A stretch of DNA of 37,798 nucleotides from an uncultured Rhizobiaceae group bacterium (GTDB taxonomy: Bacteria > Pseudomonadota > Alphaproteobacteria > Rhizobiales > Rhizobiaceae): positions 1 through 37,798 of the forward strand of contig CALGMR010000022.1 in assembly GCA_937958815.1 (NCBI GenBank), in the 5' to 3' direction. Within the stretch, counting starts at the first letter, position 1; each line of letters begins with the position of its first letter. Positions 33,220 through 37,798 of the stretch are shown here, in pieces. Position numbers and translations under genes: made by a program. The notes beneath the pieces were generated by a model. It was not told where the DNA came from and did no database searches. It saw only the letters and a list, made by a program, of their open reading frames with translations.

Positions 33220-34848
33220 ATGGCTGAAAACAAGTTCCACTTTTTCCAATCAATCGCCCAAAGCATCGTTGATCATGAAATACATACAATGTTTGGCCTC
33301 ATGGGAGACGCCAATTTATTTATGGTGGATGACTACGTGCGCAGCCACGGCGGAACATTCGTGCCCGTTGCCCATGAAGGCAGCGCCGTGTTGATGGCTC
33401 TGGGATATTCGAAAGTTTCTGAATCCGTTGGTGTTGCCACGGTTACCCACGGTCCTGGTTTCACAAACTGCATAACTGCCCTTACCGAAGGGGTTCGTGG
33501 CCACCAGCCAATGGTTCTTCTGTGCGGCGATACACCGGTGGCCACACCACAAAACCTGCAAAACATCGATCAGCGAGAATTGGCGAAAGCCAGTGGCGCG
33601 GGTTTTGAACAGATGCGCACTCCTGAAACGGCATCGCAAGATGTGGCCAAAGCCATTTACCGAGCGCGCGTGGAACAACGCCCCATTGTGCTGAACATGC
33701 CTGTGGAATTTATGTGGGAAGAAGTGACCCATACGAAAAACGTCTATCCCGTGTTCAACGACCCGATGACCTTGTCGGAAGGGAACAATTTAGACGAAGC
33801 GATTGGCATGATTGCGTCCGCTAAACGGCCTGTTGTTCTCGCGGGTGGTGGCGCGATTGGATCAGATCAGAATCTCATTGCCTTGGCTAATCGCTTAGAG
33901 GCTCCTGTTGCCACAACGCTCAAAGCAAAAGGTATGTTCAACGGACATCCTTACAATATGGACATATTTGGTACATTAAGCACGCCTGGCGCATATGACG
34001 CCATCGACAAAGCCGATTGCATTATTGCATTTGGATCAAGCCTGCATCATTTCACCACTGACCATGGAGCGCTGGTGAAAAACAAGCGCGTTGTTTTGAT
34101 CAACAACAATATCACGGAAGTGAGCAAAAATTTTCATCCCGATGCTGCCTTGGTCGCCGATGCCGCCCTTACTGCTGACAACATTGTTCATTGGCTGGAT
34201 GAAGCAGAAATACCGCCAAGCGGGTTCACCAAAGAGCTGGATACAAAAGCCCTCATTTCGCATCCGCCTGCATCAACGCAGAAGTCAAAAGAAGGAACGG
34301 TCAACTTCATATATGCTCTTGAAGAATTGGAGAAAGTTCTGCCCAAGGATCGTCTTTTGACAACCGACGGTGGCCGCTTCATGACCGAAGTCTGGTGTCG
34401 AATATCCGCCCCAAATGCACAAAGCTTTATCACAACGACAAATTTTGGCTCCATTGGCATTGGCCTACAACACGCAATTGGCGCGGGCTTTGCAGCGCCT
34501 GCCAGACCGCTTGTGATGTTCACGGGAGATGGCGGTTTCATGATGGGCGGGATCAACGAATTTAATACGGCCGTTCGCATGAACCAGGATCTCATAGTGA
34601 TCGTGTGCAATGATTCCGCGTATGGCGCAGAACATATTCAATTCATTGATCGGGATATGAACCCGAGCCTGACTGAATTTGAATGGCCATGCTTTGCAGA
34701 TGTGGCAGTTGCATTGGGCGGCCAGAGTGTCTTGGTCACATCAAACGAAGAGTTGGAAACAGCAATCACAGCGATTGAAAATCGCAGTGGCCCGTTGCTG
34801 ATCGAACTCAAACTTGATCCAGAAGACGTGCCCAGAATGCGGGCTTAG
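33220..34848 (+). CDS. ThDP-dependent enzyme, acetolactate-synthase-like
   Basis: A 542-residue cytoplasmic thiamine-diphosphate enzyme with the three-domain ALS/pyruvate decarboxylase layout. The PYR domain has IHTMFGLMGDANLFMVDDY and the catalytic Glu at about 53 in VPVAHEGSAVLMALGYSK. A central Rossmann domain follows (RPVVLAGGGAIGSDQNLIALANRLEAPVATTLKAKG). The PP domain has the metal motif MFTGDGGFMMGGINEF...VIVCNDSAYGAEH (about 435-470). The FGSIGIGLQHAIGAGFAAPARP strand is also typical. No small regulatory subunit lies next to it, so a housekeeping IlvB role is unlikely; ALS-like, decarboxylase or carboligase activity remain open. Divergent from an Lrp regulator, which is the likely controller. 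Confidence 0.85.
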   Translation: MAENKFHFFQSIAQSIVDHEIHTMFGLMGDANLFMVDDYVRSHGGTFVPVAHEGSAVLMALGYSKVSESVGVATVTHGPGFTNCITALTEGVRGHQPMVLLCGDTPVATPQNLQNIDQRELAKASGAGFEQMRTPETASQDVAKAIYRARVEQRPIVLNMPVEFMWEEVTHTKNVYPVFNDPMTLSEGNNLDEAIGMIASAKRPVVLAGGGAIGSDQNLIALANRLEAPVATTLKAKGMFNGHPYNMDIFGTLSTPGAYDAIDKADCIIAFGSSLHHFTTDHGALVKNKRVVLINNNITEVSKNFHPDAALVADAALTADNIVHWLDEAEIPPSGFTKELDTKALISHPPASTQKSKEGTVNFIYALEELEKVLPKDRLLTTDGGRFMTEVWCRISAPNAQSFITTTNFGSIGIGLQHAIGAGFAAPARPLVMFTGDGGFMMGGINEFNTAVRMNQDLIVIVCNDSAYGAEHIQFIDRDMNPSLTEFEWPCFADVAVALGGQSVLVTSNEELETAITAIENRSGPLLIELKLDPEDVPRMRA

Positions 34849-34854
34849 AGGTAA

Positions 34855-35100
34855 ATGGCTCAATGGCAGGAGTGTGGACTTTTGAGACATTGGAGCGATG
34901 TCGCGGATGCGCAATGGCGCGATAATCAACATTATGAAACATTCTTGGACGGTGGCAAATGGCACTACCTCAACGACAGACAAGTCAACGCGCATCACAT
35001 TGTGCCAACACAGGGCATTCAAACTCTTCAAATAAATTCAATAGCGAACCCGTTGAATCGTGAACTATTTGACCAATGCCATTCTCACGATACTATCTAA
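34855..35100 (+). CDS. Possible small protein, unrecognised
   Basis: An 81-residue open frame starting 6 bp after the ThDP enzyme stop, with GAGG 3 nt before the ATG. The peptide is polar and rich in His, Trp and Gln (WRDNQHYETFLDGGKWHYLNDRQVNAHHIV) and has no membrane span. I recognise no family. An opposing frame covers part of the same DNA. Position and the putative ribosome binding site favour a real gene, but it may be a decayed remnant or chance. Confidence 0.3.
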   Translation: MAQWQECGLLRHWSDVADAQWRDNQHYETFLDGGKWHYLNDRQVNAHHIVPTQGIQTLQINSIANPLNRELFDQCHSHDTI

Positions 35101-35294
35101 CAAGTTCAAAAATTAGCTGGAAATGTAAATTTCATCAGTGACCCAAATAATAAAAGTAAAATGGGCAATTAAGATGAGATGTTCTACAATTTGAAAACGA
35201 AACACGCAAGAAACAGAATGCTGTCACCAATCGATTTCGAACAACAGAAAAAGATGAACAACGAGGGTGTCTAAAGAACTCGAGGCCATTCACA
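35101..35294. other. Intergenic A+T-rich stretch
   Basis: Between the doubtful 81-residue frame and the membrane-protein gene. If that small frame is not real, the gene-free region is 34849-35294. I see no tRNA, clear dyad or terminator in it; the A+T content rises compared with the left side. Confidence 0.5.
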
Positions 35295-36272
35295 ATGCAG
35301 ATAAATGAGGAGAAAGAACAACGAGAAGAAATGTCTTTCACATTCTGGACGCCAAGTTCGGACGACTATGAATATCCAATCAAAATTGAAGAAACCAATT
35401 TTGAGCAAATTGATCGTGTAGAAGGCCCGTACGATCTTGATATCGTTTATATAACAGCAACCGGTGATCAGATCATTCAGCGTATTAAAGTCGATGTTGG
35501 TTACACAGCTTTCATTGTCTCCGAGCGGGTTAAACCCGGTGACATATTTATGGAACGTTCGGAGTTTACACTCGGAAGGCTAGAAACGAACCGGATTGAG
35601 AATAGCGATAATTACGATAGTGTCGTTGAAAATAAACCCGTGGAACTCCGCGAGGAAGAAGCTTCAAAGCCCGCTCCCCAAAAAATATCGGATGTACGCT
35701 TTGCCTTGCGTTTTTCGACACAGATTTGTTTACACGTAGTAATTTGGGTCTGCGCAATTGCATTTGCGATGCAGATTGTCGAAATTTTGAAACCTGCTCT
35801 CATATTGCTTCCAATTTTCTATGTCTTTCTTTTCGCTATAATTTGGATGGAACGAAAGATATTTCTTTTATCGCTAGACAAAAAGAAATTGTACAATGCT
35901 GAATTTGAACAACTGCCATTTAGAACAAAAAGCATATTTCTGACTTGGGTTGGAAGTTTCTGGTATGCGTACTGGGTACTATTACCGGTTGGGATTGGAG
36001 CGTATGTCTACATATTTTTCAATCCCGACCTCAATATTTCAGGTGCACTACTCGCTGTCTTCATAATGATCGCAGCGGCACTGCACATAGTCTGGTTATC
36101 ATTTGTAAAGATTGTTTTTGGCCACACCAGAGGCATCCCTATCATCGGGGCCATCCCGCTACTGGGTGCAATCCCATGGGGGTTGGTATCAATGGTTTGT
36201 TTTTTGGCCGGAGCAATAGAATTTTGGCATCAATTGGTACACAGAAACACTTATCTATTTGCCGGCATGTAA
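35295..36272 (+). CDS. Multi-span membrane protein of unknown function
   Basis: A 325-residue protein. The first 130 residues are charged and soluble (ITATGDQIIQRIKVDVGYTAFIVSERVKPGDIFMERSEFTLG). About five membrane spans follow, among them LHVVIWVCAIAFAMQIVEIL, PALILLPIFYVFLFAIIWM, FWYAYWVLLPVGIGAYVYIFF, ALLAVFIMIAAALHIVWLSF and GLVSMVCFLAGAIEFW. There is no signal peptide. I recognise no family. ATG 35331 (SFTFWTP) is an alternative start. Its A+T-rich sequence differs from the housekeeping genes, and it opens the accessory end of the window. Neighbours give no function. Confidence 0.65.
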   Translation: MQINEEKEQREEMSFTFWTPSSDDYEYPIKIEETNFEQIDRVEGPYDLDIVYITATGDQIIQRIKVDVGYTAFIVSERVKPGDIFMERSEFTLGRLETNRIENSDNYDSVVENKPVELREEEASKPAPQKISDVRFALRFSTQICLHVVIWVCAIAFAMQIVEILKPALILLPIFYVFLFAIIWMERKIFLLSLDKKKLYNAEFEQLPFRTKSIFLTWVGSFWYAYWVLLPVGIGAYVYIFFNPDLNISGALLAVFIMIAAALHIVWLSFVKIVFGHTRGIPIIGAIPLLGAIPWGLVSMVCFLAGAIEFWHQLVHRNTYLFAGM

Positions 36273-36323
36273 CTGGATTGCTCAACACACTACGTTTACA
36301 TAACTCCGCTTTGCACAGATGGG

Positions 36324-36740
36324 CTAACGTATCCGGCTGATCAAAGTTTTGGTCCAAAAAACTGCATTGTCAATCAACCAGTTAACTTCATCAAGGGTGA
36401 GGGACTCATGAGAGCGAGGGCCATATACAGCACCAACATCAAAGTAGTGGGATATTTCCGCCTTTTCAGATGCATCTATAAATGATTCATCAAAAAGTTT
36501 GGTCAATAATTCTTCCACATTTGTCGAATGTGCGACGGTGCTAGAGGGACTCATTTCTTCAACAAGTGCCTGTAGCGTTCTCACAAACGCTCTGGTCGCA
36601 TACCATGAGGGATCAGAAAGGTCATTATTGCGCAAAAAGATGGCTCTTTTCATATCGCTATCGATGGCAGCCCAATTATGGACCGTGCTCCACTTGCGGT
36701 TCCTAATCAATTCCCAAAACGGTTCTTGAATTCTTTCCAT
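36324..36740 (-). CDS. Hypothetical protein downstream of the XRE regulator
   Basis: A 138-residue, mainly helical, soluble protein of unknown family (QEPFWELIRNRKWSTVHNWAAIDSDMKRAIFLRNND; DEVNWLIDNAVFWTKTLISRIR). It begins 34 bp after the stop of an XRE regulator and reads in the same direction, so the two probably form an operon. A regulator plus a small unknown gene beside mobile DNA is a common form of toxin-antitoxin or defence modules, but no catalytic motif is visible. Its 3' end faces the membrane-protein gene 51 bp away. Confidence 0.55.
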   Translation of the reverse strand: MERIQEPFWELIRNRKWSTVHNWAAIDSDMKRAIFLRNNDLSDPSWYATRAFVRTLQALVEEMSPSSTVAHSTNVEELLTKLFDESFIDASEKAEISHYFDVGAVYGPRSHESLTLDEVNWLIDNAVFWTKTLISRIR

Positions 36741-36774
36741 TGTGATTTCGCCAGTTGAGATTTCAAACGTCGGT

Positions 36775-37383
36775 TTAGACTTGTATCAGTTTTTCCTGAT
36801 GCTTTCGCCTTACAACTCGGCGTGCAATTTGCATCCTAATATCATCATGAACACGTGATCTAAGTTCTAGTCGAGTTCTAAGCGACCAAGCACTATCCTC
36901 AATCAATAATGGCACAGGTTCACGACCTTGTTCTTCAGCATCCCGAATCCATCCATAGGCTTCCAAACGAAGTTCTCTTGCCCGAATTTCATCTTGATAT
37001 TTTTTGCTTTCATTTAGTAGTTTTTCGTATTTTCTGCGCTGTTGCAGGAGAGTTGGCGGGCGCAGGTTTCCATAACCTCCAGCCATTAAACGTGCTGTAT
37101 TGTTATAACTAATGTGACTAGCGCCAGTGCGCTCCATGTCGCCTACTACATCTGGGTATTCGTTTTTTCCAGTTCTCAACCACTCTTCACTTACGTAAAG
37201 AAACAAAGACAAAGGCTTCATAATTCTTTCTGGTGGGCGCGAACGTCCGTTTTCCCACTTTTCAATAGTCTCGACTGAAACCTCGAGTTGTTCAGCAGCA
37301 TCATAGATCGATTTTCGTCCGCCCCTTAACTCACGAGCTCTTCGAATTCTATCGCAGAGCCGAGTTCTGAATTTTCCAGTCAA
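36775..37383 (-). CDS. XRE-family helix-turn-helix regulator with coiled-coil tail
   Basis: A 202-residue protein. Residues about 10-70 form an XRE helix-turn-helix (RLCDRIRRARELRGGRKSIYDAAEQLEVSVETIEKWENGRSRPPERIMKPLSLFLYVSEEWLRTG), ending with the SEEWLRTG turn of phage-repressor-like proteins. The C-terminal half is a charged helix (LLQQRRKYEKLLNESKKYQDEIRARELRLEAYGWI) and a basic end. The only start is TTG 37383, since a stop codon lies two codons upstream and no ATG follows until residue 56. It is probably autoregulated through the structured DNA in front of it. It precedes a small unknown gene and lies next to an IS110-family element. Confidence 0.75.
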   Translation of the reverse strand: MTGKFRTRLCDRIRRARELRGGRKSIYDAAEQLEVSVETIEKWENGRSRPPERIMKPLSLFLYVSEEWLRTGKNEYPDVVGDMERTGASHISYNNTARLMAGGYGNLRPPTLLQQRRKYEKLLNESKKYQDEIRARELRLEAYGWIRDAEEQGREPVPLLIEDSAWSLRTRLELRSRVHDDIRMQIARRVVRRKHQEKLIQV

Positions 37384-37429
37384 AACTTACACCACACATT
37401 GGTTGCACATGGATTAGAAAACTATCAGG

Positions 37430-37494
37430 GATACCACACCGTATCAAATTCCGGCTACGGGCTCTCAAGCAAACCTTGCAAGGGAGTCGGAATT
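37430..37494. promoter_or_regulatory. Two adjacent inverted repeats upstream of the XRE gene
   Basis: The first dyad is GATAC-CACACC-GTATC (37430-37445). The second has arms AATTCCGGCT (37447-37456) and AGTCGGAATT (37485-37494), a 10-bp stem with one G-U pair as RNA and a 28-nt loop that contains the palindrome CCTTGCAAGG. It could be an XRE operator, a leader structure, or a target that an IS prefers. Confidence 0.5.
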
Positions 37495-37576
37495 CTCACC
37501 TCTAAGTTCCGCTTTTCATAAGAAGCACCAGTTCCCGAAACCTAACATTTCTAAGGGGATAGAGTGGCGCGCAATT

Positions 37577-37608
37577 GTGGTGCCTAATTGTTGTGGTGCG
37601 TAATGATT
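37577..37608. repeat. Tandem imperfect 16-bp repeat
   Basis: GTGGTGCCTAATTGTT (37577-37592) is followed without a gap by GTGGTGCGTAATGATT (37593-37608), 13 of 16 positions equal. Further CGTAAT copies follow at 37611 and near 37664. It lies in the non-coding DNA before the IS110-family recombinase. Confidence 0.6.
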
Positions 37609-37708
37609 GTCGTAATTTGACTAAGCTTCAGACATTGGCCATGTCGCTAAGGGCTCCAAGCATGCGTAATTGGGCTGCCTTCGCGCTTAGGTTTAGCTCC
37701 CGATAGGA

Positions 37709-37725
37709 TCACAGGGTATCTGTGA
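37709..37725 (+). ncRNA. Hairpin in a possible IS110-type bridge RNA region
   Basis: TCACAG-GGTAT-CTGTGA is a perfect 6-bp stem with a 5-nt loop, ending 16 bp before the recombinase ATG. IS110-group elements encode a structured RNA upstream of the recombinase. That this hairpin belongs to such an RNA is inference. Confidence 0.3.
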
Positions 37726-37741
37726 ACAAGGGAGAAGAATT

Positions 37742-37798
37742 ATGGATTACTTTACTGGATTGGATGTGTCGCTTCGCTCGTGCGCGCTTTGCATCGTG
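37742..37798 (+). mobile_element. IS110-family transposase/recombinase, N-terminal fragment
   Basis: The last 19 codons read MDYFTGLDVSLRSCALCIV. This is the start of the IS110 DEDD recombinase: the GLDVS segment holds the first catalytic Asp (D8) of the RuvC-like domain. GGGAG lies 7 nt before the ATG. The rest of the gene and the right end of the element lie outside the window, so intactness is unknown. The element would be an insertion next to the XRE module. The IS110 versus IS1111 subgroup cannot be decided from this piece. Confidence 0.85.

Larger units (their letters stand above)
37384..37741. other. 358-bp gene-free region with strong secondary structure
   Basis: Between the XRE gene start and the IS110-family recombinase start. 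It holds two adjacent dyads (37430-37494), a tandem 16-bp repeat (37577-37608) and a hairpin just before the recombinase (37709-37725). It must contain the XRE promoter and, if the IS is intact, its left end and a possible bridge RNA gene. The exact IS end cannot be set from one side. Confidence 0.6.

Noticed and set aside
34855..34930. tRNA-like string (GGCTCAATGG and a CTTTTGA loop) after the ThDP enzyme gene
   Set aside because: No matching acceptor stem or T-loop; the cloverleaf cannot be closed.
34741..35031. Minus-strand open frame of 96 codons after the ThDP enzyme
   Set aside because: Overlaps the end of a certain gene antisense, lacks a ribosome binding site and shows no family pattern.
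1..37798. CRISPR array or large repeat arrays
   Set aside because: No regularly spaced repeats were seen; the only tandem repeat is the 2 x 16 bp unit at 37577.

Overview
The window looks like a chromosomal segment of an alphaproteobacterium, most likely of the Hyphomicrobiales/Rhizobiales type. The signs are a type-2 heme A synthase, a ubiquinol-cytochrome c chaperone next to a DUF177 (YceD) gene, the block DUF177-plsX-fabH-ihfA-merR-tRNA-Pro, a BamE/OmlA lipoprotein divergent from that block, a tRNA-Tyr/tRNA-Gly pair divergent from rlmB, and perfect CtrA-type boxes (TTAA-N7-TTAACC). Species cannot be named from the sequence. Gene boundaries are tight: several ATGA/GTGA couplings and three convergent pairs whose stop codons overlap.

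Layout. 1-141 is the 5' end of an EF-Tu gene, with a recognisable promoter and leader hairpin. 295-3733 holds genes lying between tuf and the tRNA pair: a DUF2855 oxidoreductase-like protein, a class V aminotransferase and a Panacea-type antitoxin with a probable toxin partner. 3799-4044 is the tRNA-Gly/tRNA-Tyr operon with its promoter, followed by rlmB. 4966-6801 holds a small secreted protein, with two CtrA boxes upstream, and dusA. 6958-9187 is a tungstate ABC transporter in the order permease, ATPase, binding protein. 9267-13290 is a glucuronate catabolic operon (uxaC, fructuronate reductase, uxuA) that meets hyi-recJ-ctaA head-on. 17142-17378 is a DUF2842 membrane protein.

17364-26887 is an exopolysaccharide locus: a polysaccharide deacetylase, a CelD/BcsL-type acetyltransferase, an ExoP/Wzc-like chain-length protein whose cytoplasmic kinase-like domain lacks a P-loop, a Wza-type export lipoprotein, a GT4 glycosyltransferase, a polyprenyl-phosphate sugar transferase and a Wzy/ligase-like membrane protein. 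Together they resemble a Wzy-dependent system, but no Wzx flippase is present in the window. tRNA-Pro and the fatty-acid/phospholipid housekeeping block follow (27169-31921), then bamE and an Lrp regulator divergent from an acetolactate-synthase-like ThDP enzyme.

34849-37798 appears more A+T-rich and is accessory: a membrane protein, an XRE regulator with an unknown downstream gene, a strongly structured non-coding stretch, and the start of an IS110-family recombinase cut off by the window edge. The best candidates for unexplored biology are the Panacea toxin-antitoxin pair beside tRNA-Gly, the non-coding DNA in front of the IS110 recombinase (where IS110-group elements encode a bridge RNA), the CtrA-box pair in front of a secreted protein of unknown function, and the apparently nucleotide-blind ExoP.
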